A stretch of DNA of 24,458 bases from CAZQLE01 sp964593905. Lineage in GTDB: Bacteria; Chloroflexota; Anaerolineae; Anaerolineales; Anaerolineaceae. Positions 7,293-13,666 of the stretch are shown here, piece after piece. The first letter of the stretch is position 1; each line of letters begins with the position of its first letter. The notes below the pieces were generated by a model. The model was not told where the DNA came from and did no database searches. It was given only the letters and a program-made list of their open reading frames with translations. The position numbers and the translations under genes were made by a program. The stretch is from assembly GCA_964593905.1 (NCBI GenBank), contig CAZQLE010000032.1:1-24458 (forward strand). Reading direction: 5' to 3'.

Positions 7293-8099
7293 ATGGCAGA
7301 ATTTGATCTTCATAATGGCGAAAACTTGCAGTTGTTTCAACGGCTGCAAAACCAATTGTCGGCTTTGATTGCGGCAACCCCGGCCGGTGAACGTCTGGTG
7401 GCAGAGCCCGAACTGGCCAAACAACTGGGCGTTTCACGCGCCACGCTGCGTGAGGCAATGCGCACGTTTGAAGGTCAGGGTCTGATCCGCCGCCGGCAGG
7501 GTGTGGGCACTTTTGTGGTTGGCCATCCGCAGATCATTCAGAGCGGGTTGGAAGTTTTGGAAAGCCTGGAAACTCTGGCGAACCGGCATAATTTGAACGT
7601 TTCGATGGGTGATTTGATCATCGATTATGTGGAGGCCAGCGAAAAACAGGCCAAAGCATTGAATGTGCTCGAAGGAACGACCCTGGTTAAAGTATCGCGT
7701 GTGATTCTGGCAGAAGGCCGCCCGGTGGCCTACCTGGTCGATGTTGTGCATACCGATATTCTGACCCCGGCAGATCTTTCCAACGGCTTTACGGGATCGG
7801 TGCTCGATCTGTTGCTGCGGCGCGGCAACCCGGCGCTCGTCCAGTCTTATACCGAAATTCAGGCAGTGGCGGCTTCTTCTGAAATTGCGAAAGCATTGCA
7901 GATTCAGCGCGGTGATGTGCTTTTGAAGTTTGTTGCCCAGTTGTTTGCAGCAAATGGGCGCGTGGTAGATTATTCCTCCAGCTTCTTCCTGCCCGGATAT
8001 TTCAACTTCCATGTGGTTCGCTCGGTTGGCGGAGATCGCTCTCCTTTGATGGTGCTGTCTGAAATGAGCGATAAGAGCGGTGGTGGAGCGAATATCTGA
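7293..8099 (+). CDS. GntR-family transcriptional regulator, HutC/UTRA subfamily
   Basis: The 268-residue protein has an N-terminal winged helix-turn-helix (about residues 11-76; ELAKQLGVSRATLREAMR and RRRQGVGTFV are the recognition-helix and wing signatures) and a C-terminal UTRA ligand domain (about 95-245), the arrangement of the HutC subgroup. These bind a small effector in the UTRA domain and usually repress nearby catabolic operons. It is the third gene of the deaminase operon, so it most likely controls this locus itself; the TTGTC-N-GACAA palindromes at 2846, 3906, 3932 and 3982 are the obvious candidate operators. The effector might be a purine, a nucleoside or a ring-opened intermediate; the sequence does not say which. 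It ends with an additional glycine-rich tail (GGGANI). Confidence 0.92.
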   Translation: MAEFDLHNGENLQLFQRLQNQLSALIAATPAGERLVAEPELAKQLGVSRATLREAMRTFEGQGLIRRRQGVGTFVVGHPQIIQSGLEVLESLETLANRHNLNVSMGDLIIDYVEASEKQAKALNVLEGTTLVKVSRVILAEGRPVAYLVDVVHTDILTPADLSNGFTGSVLDLLLRRGNPALVQSYTEIQAVAASSEIAKALQIQRGDVLLKFVAQLFAANGRVVDYSSSFFLPGYFNFHVVRSVGGDRSPLMVLSEMSDKSGGGANI

Positions 8100-8105
8100 T
8101 TGGTG

Positions 8106-8148
8106 TTGTCTAACCCCAGGCTGCGCTGGCTTGCGCGGCTCTGTTAGA
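8106..8148 (+). other. Possible hairpin in the leader of the first carbamoyltransferase gene
   Basis: TCTAAC (8109-8114) and GTTAGA (8143-8148) can pair, with an inner GCGC pair (8123-8126 with 8133-8136), giving an interrupted stem. No T-run follows. The left side also reads TTGTCTAAC, a weak match to half of the locus palindrome. It may be a weak attenuator or chance. Confidence 0.3.
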
Positions 8149-8198
8149 GAAAAAAATTCGAAACCCATATTTACTTTTTAGTACAGGAGGCTTTTGAA

Positions 8199-9149
8199 AT
8201 GCGTAGCTTTGCAGGTCGTGACATTCTCTCTCTGAAAGATTTCGAACGTCAGGAATTCTTCCGTGTGTTTGAGATCGCCGAAAAATTAGAGCCCATTGCT
8301 CGAAATCGCAAAAACAGTGACATGTGCGCCGATAAGACCATGGTCACCGCTTTCTACCAGCCCAGCACCCGCACCCGCCTGGCCCACGAAGCCGCCATGC
8401 ACCGCCTGGGCGGTCATGTGACCGGTTTCTCCGATGCCAAAATGACCCGCGCCGGCGACTGGTATCAGGAAAGCATCAAAGACACCGTCAAGATGCTCGA
8501 GTTCTACGGTGATGTCATCGTCATGCGCCACTTCCAGCAGGGTGCCCCCATGGAAGCTGCCAAATGGTCCTCCATTCCCGTCATCAATGGCGGCGATGGC
8601 TGGGGCGAACACCCGACCCAGATTCTGACCGACCTCTACACCGTTCTGCGCGAAAAGGGCCGCATCGATGGTCTGAAGTGGGTGGCTGTAGGCGATATGC
8701 GCATGCGCACCATGCACTCGCTGGCCTATGCCCTGTCGCAGTTCGACTGCCCGATCACCTTCGTGGCGCCCCCCGAGATGGGTCTGAAACCCGAATTCAA
8801 AGAAGAACTCAAACAGTACAGCCTGAACTACAAAGAAGCTGAACATGTTGAGCAGTGCATCGCCGATGCCGATGTCATCCTGGTCGAGCCTGTTGTCCAG
8901 CCTGACTACACCAAAGCCCGCCAGGAAGCCGGCGATCACGGTATGACCCCCGATAACTACAAGATCACCCGTGAACTGCTGAGCACCAAAGCCAAATCAG
9001 ACGCCATCCTGCTGCACTCGCTGCCGCGCATGGATGAAATCCCGGCTGATGTCGATATCACCCGCTGGTCGCGCTACTGGCAGGAAGCCTTCAACGGCGT
9101 TGTGATGCGCATGGCGCTGATCGCGCTCGTTCTGGGCAAGATGGAGTAA
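8199..9149 (+). CDS. Carbamoyltransferase of the aspartate-carbamoyltransferase fold, altered substrate site
   Basis: A 316-residue enzyme whose closest recognisable relative is PyrB (E. coli 311 residues). The carbamoyl-phosphate site is intact: STRTR (56-60), MRH (109-111), GEHPTQ (136-141) and HSLPR (273-277, for PyrB HPLPR). The aspartate side is not. Where E. coli has the 80s-loop lysines (GKKGE, Lys83/Lys84) this protein has GDWYQE (residues 86-91), and where E. coli has Arg229 in TRVQ this protein has PVVQ (231-234). The amino substrate is therefore probably not L-aspartate, and no pyrimidine gene is nearby. Context (deaminases, YgeW-type homologue, carbamate kinase) suggests a ureido compound from purine breakdown, with the reaction running towards carbamoyl phosphate. 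An AGGAGG precedes the ATG by 7 bases, and C-ending codons dominate, as in highly expressed genes. A degenerate PyrB cannot be excluded. Confidence 0.82.
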   Translation: MRSFAGRDILSLKDFERQEFFRVFEIAEKLEPIARNRKNSDMCADKTMVTAFYQPSTRTRLAHEAAMHRLGGHVTGFSDAKMTRAGDWYQESIKDTVKMLEFYGDVIVMRHFQQGAPMEAAKWSSIPVINGGDGWGEHPTQILTDLYTVLREKGRIDGLKWVAVGDMRMRTMHSLAYALSQFDCPITFVAPPEMGLKPEFKEELKQYSLNYKEAEHVEQCIADADVILVEPVVQPDYTKARQEAGDHGMTPDNYKITRELLSTKAKSDAILLHSLPRMDEIPADVDITRWSRYWQEAFNGVVMRMALIALVLGKME

Positions 9150-9164
9150 TTTCTAAGGTTTGCA

Positions 9165-9200
9165 GCAGGGGCGGGCAACCGCCTGCCCCTGCCGCTCTTT
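9165..9200 (+). terminator. Terminator after the first carbamoyltransferase gene
   Basis: A 12-bp stem with one G-U pair (9165-9176 with 9181-9192) and an AACC tetraloop starts 15 bases after the stop codon and is followed by CGCTCTTT. The T-run is short, so termination may be partial. It lies within an upstream extension of the next frame, which argues against translation starting at 9160. Confidence 0.7.
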
Positions 9201-9213
9201 CAACCAACTGCCG

Positions 9214-11196
9214 ATGCGCCGATTTTTTGATTCGCGAAACCTGCCTCTGGTGCTGCTCTTTGCAGCGGTGATTTTTGCATACGGGGTATTCATTCCCTGG
9301 TTTGGTTTTTATGGCGACGACTGGATTTATCTCTATAATTTTCATCTTCTGGGCGCGGGTAGTTTTAGCGATTTTGTAGCGGTGGATCGACCCTTCTCGG
9401 GTTGGCTTTACACGCTGGTGACCCCTCTATTTAAAGAAACGGCGCTGCCTTACCATCTTTTTTTGCTCGGGCTGCGCTGGTTGAGCGGTGCGTTGTTCTG
9501 GTGGGTGCTGCGTTATGTCTGGCCTCAGAAAGAAAAGGCAATTACCTGGGCGGCGTTGTTTTTTGTGCTCTACCCCGGTTTTCAGCAGCAGCCCATTGCC
9601 GTTCAGTTTATTCTGCACTTTACCGTTCTCAATTTGTTCCTGTTTTCGCTGGCGGCGATGCTGCTGGCCGCAGGAGAAACCACAGCCACCCGTCGTTTTT
9701 GGGGCTGGACCCTCACCGGGGTTGTGGCGGGGCTGGTTTCGATCTTTACCATGGAATATTTTGCCGGCCTTGAGCTGATTCGGCCGGTGTTGTTGTGGGT
9801 GGTTCTTGCGCGCTTGTTTCCCAGACGCAGCGAGCGCCTGAAACGGACCGGGTTATTGTGGCTGCCTTATTTTCTGGCTGCGGTGGCCTTTGGCATCTGG
9901 CGCGGGTTGATCTTTAAATTCCCCACTTATCAGCCCAGTCTGCTAAACAGTTTGCTTAATAACCCGCGCGCCGGGCTGCTCGATCTGGTAAAACGGGTTA
10001 TTCAGGACCTTAAAATCGTCAATTTTGATGCCTGGCGGCAGGGGCTGGCCCTGCCTGATGAGCGCAGTTTGTGGCCGCTGTTTGCGGCGCTGGTGCTGGC
10101 GAGCTTTGCCTTTTTCTGGTGGTCGCTGCAGCGTGCGCAAACCGGCGAAGAGAGCGGTGTTGTTGACCGGTCTCCGTATACGCTGGCCGCCTTTGGCCTG
10201 TTTGCGATGCTGGTGGGGGCTGTGCCGTTCTGGATTCCACTGGTGCGCCTGGAGCTGGCTTTTCCGTGGGATCGTTCGACGCTGGCTTTCTTTTTTGGCG
10301 CGAGCATCTTTATGGCCGGGGTGATTGAACTGGCGCTGCATCAGCGGGTGCAGCTTCTGGCGGTGGCAGCGCTGGCAGCGCTGGCGGTGGGTGTGCAAAT
10401 GCGCAGCGCCAGTGAATATCGCTGGGAAGCGCGGGCGATGAACGCCTATTTCTGGCAAATGGCCTGGCGCATTCCGGGCCTTGAGCCGGGTACCATTCTG
10501 GCCTCAGATGCCATTCCGCTGTATCGCCACAGCGATAACGATTTGACCCCCGTGGTCAACTGGCAGTATGCGCCGGAACTGCGCGGCGATGTGCTTGAAT
10601 ACAAGTATTTTGATCTCTCGACGCGCCCCGAGCTGCCCTTCTCGCTTACCGAAGCAGATGCGCCGGTCAAACATCGCTATCGCAATCACAGCTTTAGCGG
10701 AACGACCGCAGGGGTCTTGCCGGTGTATTATCGAGATGGCGGTTGTTTCTGGGTGTTGGGTGCGCAGGATGGTGATTTTCCTGGCCTGCCCGAAACAATT
10801 CGCCAGACTTTGCCCCTGGCTCACCCGCAGCGGGTGCTGGCACAGGGCAGTGCGGTTCCGCCGCGCGCAATTGGGCCCGAGCCGCAGCATGACTGGTGTT
10901 ACACCTTTGCCCGTGTTTCGCTGGCCTTGCAGACGGGTCAAGTTGAAGAAGCCGCCCGTCTGGCACAGGAAGGGCTGGCCGCCGGCGACCAGCCGAAATA
11001 TGCGCTGGACTGGCTGCCCGCCGTGGAGGCCCTGGCGCTGAACGGTGATGTGGACCCGGCCGGTGTTTTGATTGAACAGACCCTGACGGACGAGGCCAAC
11101 CGGCCGTTTGTGTGCAACCGGATCAACCGTCTGGCTGACCGAATTTCTGCCAATTCGCTGGCTGCGCTGCAACAGCGCGCCAGATGTGAACCATAA
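9214..11196 (+). CDS. Polytopic membrane protein, GT-C glycosyltransferase-like
   Basis: About 660 residues with roughly ten hydrophobic segments in the first two thirds, beginning with LPLVLLFAAVIFAYGVFIPW right after the start, and a soluble C-terminal part of about 250 residues. An acidic GDDW motif follows the first membrane segment, in the position where GT-C enzymes using lipid-linked sugars carry catalytic acidic residues, so a membrane glycosyltransferase is my best reading; the exact family is not recognised. I use the ATG at 9214 because the frame upstream (from 9160) runs through the terminator hairpin; neither start has a clear ribosome binding site. It sits between two carbamoyltransferase genes but nothing links it to purine breakdown. 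Its codon use is less biased than that of its neighbours, in line with low expression. Confidence 0.65.
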   Translation: MRRFFDSRNLPLVLLFAAVIFAYGVFIPWFGFYGDDWIYLYNFHLLGAGSFSDFVAVDRPFSGWLYTLVTPLFKETALPYHLFLLGLRWLSGALFWWVLRYVWPQKEKAITWAALFFVLYPGFQQQPIAVQFILHFTVLNLFLFSLAAMLLAAGETTATRRFWGWTLTGVVAGLVSIFTMEYFAGLELIRPVLLWVVLARLFPRRSERLKRTGLLWLPYFLAAVAFGIWRGLIFKFPTYQPSLLNSLLNNPRAGLLDLVKRVIQDLKIVNFDAWRQGLALPDERSLWPLFAALVLASFAFFWWSLQRAQTGEESGVVDRSPYTLAAFGLFAMLVGAVPFWIPLVRLELAFPWDRSTLAFFFGASIFMAGVIELALHQRVQLLAVAALAALAVGVQMRSASEYRWEARAMNAYFWQMAWRIPGLEPGTILASDAIPLYRHSDNDLTPVVNWQYAPELRGDVLEYKYFDLSTRPELPFSLTEADAPVKHRYRNHSFSGTTAGVLPVYYRDGGCFWVLGAQDGDFPGLPETIRQTLPLAHPQRVLAQGSAVPPRAIGPEPQHDWCYTFARVSLALQTGQVEEAARLAQEGLAAGDQPKYALDWLPAVEALALNGDVDPAGVLIEQTLTDEANRPFVCNRINRLADRISANSLAALQQRARCEP

Positions 11197-11311
11197 CCAC
11201 CCTGAACGAGGAGGTTGTATCTGAAAGGACTTGAACGTCAGCAGTAACATCTACATGGTCAAGAACCGAAGACACATTCGATTTCTATCTATAGGATAAG
11301 GAGAAATAAAA

Positions 11312-12292
11312 ATGCAAACCTTTCTGCACGGTCGCGATTTAATTGGTGACCTCGACTTCAGCAAAGAAGAAGTCGAAACCGTTTTAGACGTTGCGTTTGA
11401 CCTCAAACGCAAGCGCGCTCTGAATGAGCCCACCCCTTACCTGCGCGATAAAGTTCTGGCGATGCTGTTCTTCTTCAGCAGCACCCGCACCCGCGGTTCC
11501 TTCGAAGCCGGCATGGCGCACCTGGGCGGCCACGGCGCTTTCATTGAAAGCAAAACCACCCAGATTTCTCACGGTGACACCCCCAAAGAAATCGGTGAGA
11601 TCTTCGGCCGCTATTTCGATGGCATCGCCATCCGCCACGTTGACTGGGGCATTGGTAACGGTTATCTGAATGCAGTTGCCAAGAACTCCCGCGTGCCCGT
11701 CCTCAACATGCAGTGCGATATCTATCACCCCTTCCAGTGCCTGGCCGACCTGATGACCATCATTGAGAAGAAGGGCCGCGATCTGCGCCGCAAGAAGATG
11801 GTTGTATCCTGGGCGTATGCCGCTTCTTACCAGAAGCCCATGTCGGTGCCGCAGTCGCTCATTCTGCAGATGCCCCGCTTTGGCATGGATGTTGTTCTGG
11901 CCCACCCGCCCGAATTCAAACTGATGCCCGAAGTGATGGAAATGGCTCAGGAACAGGCCCGCAAATTTGGCGCCGGTTTTGAAGTGACCGATGACATGGA
12001 AGCCGCCTTCAAAGATGCCGACATCATCTACGCCAAGTCATGGGGCGCCATGGTGCACACCCCCGATGCCGCCGCCGGTGCTGAAATCATCAAGAAGTAC
12101 TCGCACTGGATCACCGACGAACGCAAGATGGCCCTGGCCAAACCCGATGCCATCTACATGCACCCCCTGCCGGCTGACCGCAATATCGAAGTGACCGATG
12201 GCGTCATGGATGGCCCCAACTCGGTTGTGTACGATGAGGCCGAAAACCGTATGCACGCTCAGGAAGCCGTCATGGCTTTGACGATGGGGTAA
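11312..12292 (+). CDS. ygeW: YgeW-type carbamoyltransferase
   Basis: A 326-residue member of the ornithine/aspartate carbamoyltransferase superfamily, most like E. coli YgeW (396 residues). Shared landmarks are SSTRTR (56-61), HGDTPKEI (87-94), NMQCDIYHPFQCLADL (132-147; YgeW has NLQCDIDHPTQSMADL), SWAYAASYQKPMSVPQ (166-181) and AFKDADIIYAKSWG (232-245). The ornithine-binding SMG motif and the HCLP cysteine of true ornithine enzymes are replaced by KSWG and HPLP (284-287), so ornithine is not the expected substrate, although the last 30 residues (DEAENRMHAQEAV) look ornithine-enzyme-like. In E. coli ygeW lies with the diaminopropionate lyase and carbamate kinase genes. Here carbamate kinase follows after 50 bases, which points to phosphorolysis of a ureido substrate to carbamoyl phosphate. 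AAGGAG precedes the start by 9 bases. Confidence 0.87.
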   Translation: MQTFLHGRDLIGDLDFSKEEVETVLDVAFDLKRKRALNEPTPYLRDKVLAMLFFFSSTRTRGSFEAGMAHLGGHGAFIESKTTQISHGDTPKEIGEIFGRYFDGIAIRHVDWGIGNGYLNAVAKNSRVPVLNMQCDIYHPFQCLADLMTIIEKKGRDLRRKKMVVSWAYAASYQKPMSVPQSLILQMPRFGMDVVLAHPPEFKLMPEVMEMAQEQARKFGAGFEVTDDMEAAFKDADIIYAKSWGAMVHTPDAAAGAEIIKKYSHWITDERKMALAKPDAIYMHPLPADRNIEVTDGVMDGPNSVVYDEAENRMHAQEAVMALTMG

Positions 12293-12303
12293 TCTTTTAC
12301 CCA

Positions 12304-12319
12304 AATTTGGATCCAAATT
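12304..12319. repeat. 16-bp perfect palindrome between ygeW-type gene and carbamate kinase gene
   Basis: AATTTGGATCCAAATT is identical to its reverse complement. It lies 12 bases after the carbamoyltransferase stop, in a 50-base gap. With no loop it is more suited to a dimeric DNA-binding protein than to an RNA hairpin. Confidence 0.5.
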
Positions 12320-12342
12320 AAGAACGAAGGGATATTTAAAGA

Positions 12343-13293
12343 ATGGAAAAGAAAGGTGTAGCAGTTGTTGCGGTCGGCGGTAATTCGCTGATTAAAGATA
12401 GCAAGCACCAGTCTATCAAAGACCAGTTTGATGCCGGCGCCGAATCAATGCACCACATCGTCGATATGATCGAAGCGGGCTGGGATGTCGTCATTTCGCA
12501 CGGCAATGGTCCCCAGGTTGGTTTTATCCTCCGCCGTTCCGAACTCTCTGCCCATGAACTGCACGATGTCCCCCTGGACTACTGCGGGGCAGATACGCAG
12601 GGCGCGATCGGGTATATGTTTGTGCAGGCGTTGAACAACGAATTTATTAAGCGCGGCATGAAGAAGAATGCTGTGGCCGTGGTTACCCAGACGATTGTGG
12701 ACCGCAACGACAAAGCCTTCCAGAACCCCACCAAACCGATTGGCTCGTTTATGGACGAAGCCATGGCGAAAGATCGCTCGGCCAAAGATGGCTGGGTTGT
12801 GGTGGAAGATGCCGGTCGTGGTTGGCGGCGTGTGGTGGCTTCTCCGCTGCCCCAGCGTATTGTTGAAGCCGATGCAATCAACGGTCTGGTGAAGAGCGGC
12901 TTTGTGGTCGTCGGCGTTGGCGGCGGCGGTATTCCGGTCATCGAAGATGCAGCCGGTAACCTGCAGGGCGTCGAAGCAGTGATCGACAAAGACTTTGGCT
13001 CTTCCATTCTGGCGAACATGATTGGCGCCGACCTGTTTGTGATCAGCACCGCAGTTGAAAAAGTGGCGCTGAACTACAACAAGCCCGACATGCGCTGGCT
13101 CGACAAGATGACCCTGGCTGAAGCCAAGCAATACATTGAAGAAGGTCACTTTGCCAAGGGTTCGATGCTGCCCAAGGTTCAGGCGATCATCCGCTTCCTC
13201 GAAAATGGCGGGAAGACGGCTTTGATCACCAATCCCGAGAATATCGGCCGCGCCCTGAAGGGCGAAACTGGTACCTGGATCGTGAAAGAATAA
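12343..13293 (+). CDS. arcC: Carbamate kinase
   Basis: The enzyme moves phosphate from carbamoyl phosphate to ADP, giving ATP and carbamate (which decays to ammonia and CO2). The 316-residue length is normal. Motifs seen: VGGNSLI (11-17, phosphate-binding GGN), SHGNGPQVG (52-60), TQTIVDRND with the following NPTKPIG, GGGGIPV, VIDKDFGSSILA, and GSMLPKVQA near the C-terminus. It lies 50 bases after the YgeW-type carbamoyltransferase, the same pairing as arcB-arcC in arginine fermentation and ygeW/yqeA in E. coli. With no arginine deiminase or ornithine-type enzyme here, it most likely harvests carbamoyl phosphate from purine-derived ureido compounds as the substrate-level phosphorylation step of the locus. 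Codons are strongly C-ending, as in the carbamoyltransferases. A terminator follows at once. Confidence 0.96.
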   Translation: MEKKGVAVVAVGGNSLIKDSKHQSIKDQFDAGAESMHHIVDMIEAGWDVVISHGNGPQVGFILRRSELSAHELHDVPLDYCGADTQGAIGYMFVQALNNEFIKRGMKKNAVAVVTQTIVDRNDKAFQNPTKPIGSFMDEAMAKDRSAKDGWVVVEDAGRGWRRVVASPLPQRIVEADAINGLVKSGFVVVGVGGGGIPVIEDAAGNLQGVEAVIDKDFGSSILANMIGADLFVISTAVEKVALNYNKPDMRWLDKMTLAEAKQYIEEGHFAKGSMLPKVQAIIRFLENGGKTALITNPENIGRALKGETGTWIVKE

Positions 13294-13302
13294 CGTTGTC
13301 AC

Positions 13303-13344
13303 GATGGGGCAGTCAGAATTCATGCTGGCTGCCCCATCCTTTTC
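13303..13344 (+). terminator. Terminator of the carbamoyltransferase/carbamate kinase unit
   Basis: A stem of about 14 bp (GATGGGGCAG at 13303-13312 with CTGCCCCATC at 13329-13338, continued inward by CAG/CTG) is followed by CTTTTC. It begins 9 bases after the carbamate kinase stop. Confidence 0.88.
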
Positions 13345-13474
13345 AAAAGGGCTCCCATTATTGTTGTTGCCAGAAATGAACTGATAACCTCCTTGATGTA
13401 GTTGTCTAGACGCTTTACAGGAAAAATCATCCTTCTTATTGATAATGCAATCGTAAACAAAGCTCGGAAATCGT

Positions 13475-13480
13475 TATAAT
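13475..13480 (+). promoter_or_regulatory. Promoter -10 of the BMP transporter operon
   Basis: A perfect TATAAT stands 186 bases before the lipoprotein gene, after a terminator. The -35 at 16-18 bases is poor (CGTAAA region). A palindromic GTCTAGAC within TTGTCTAGACG lies about 70 bases upstream (13402-13412) and resembles, but does not match in spacing, the locus operator. Confidence 0.5.
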
Positions 13481-13496
13481 GGATAACGTGAGAGAT

Positions 13497-13567
13497 TTCT
13501 TGTCGGTTAAAAAACCGTCAGGGTAGGGTCTCTACCAATTTTTCCGAAGCTTTTTGAAAAATGAGAA
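13497..13567 (+). ncRNA. Candidate structured leader RNA of the transporter operon
   Basis: Three adjacent hairpins can form: CGGTT/AACCG (13504-13508 with 13513-13517), GGTAG/CTACC (13522-13526 with 13532-13536) and ATTTTTC/GAAAAAT (13538-13544 with 13556-13562). They may be closed by TTCTT/GAGAA (13497-13501 with 13563-13567), giving a multi-branch junction. The middle hairpin plus the T-run at 13539-13543 also looks like a small terminator, and the third hairpin competes for that run. The remainder of the 373-base gap (13294-13666) holds the terminator, the promoter and no gene. I do not recognise a known riboswitch class. Confidence 0.35.
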
Positions 13568-13666
13568 GGAGGTGGTTGGTTCGAGCGAAATGTACGTATT
13601 TAATGTCCGTAACAGAAATTTGCTCGTTGATCCGTTCCGTTCTTTCAATTCAAATGGAGGAGAATA

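Noticed and set aside
8199..9149. Annotation as pyrB (pyrimidine biosynthesis)
   Set aside because: Aspartate-binding lysine and arginine positions are replaced and no other pyrimidine gene is near; kept only as a fold-level assignment.
9160..9213. Earlier start codon at 9160 for the membrane protein
   Set aside because: The extension is read through the terminator hairpin 9165-9192 and has no ribosome binding site; the hydrophobic N-terminus starts naturally after ATG 9214.
11208..11252. AGGAGG followed by a ten-codon frame starting TTG
   Set aside because: The TTG directly abuts the Shine-Dalgarno and no other usual start is in range; too little to call a gene or leader peptide.
11312..12292. 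Annotation as argF/arcB (ornithine carbamoyltransferase)
   Set aside because: SMG and HCLP ornithine motifs are replaced by KSWG and HPLP, and internal motifs match YgeW; no arginine deiminase gene accompanies it.
13475..13567. Resemblance to a purine riboswitch (TATAAT followed later by TCTCTACC and CCGAA)
   Set aside because: In the purine class the distance from the TATA-like joining segment to CTACC is about 30 bases, not about 57; the P3 loop here would be far too long, and the GACTAT joining element and matching P1 are absent. The TATAAT is better read as a promoter.
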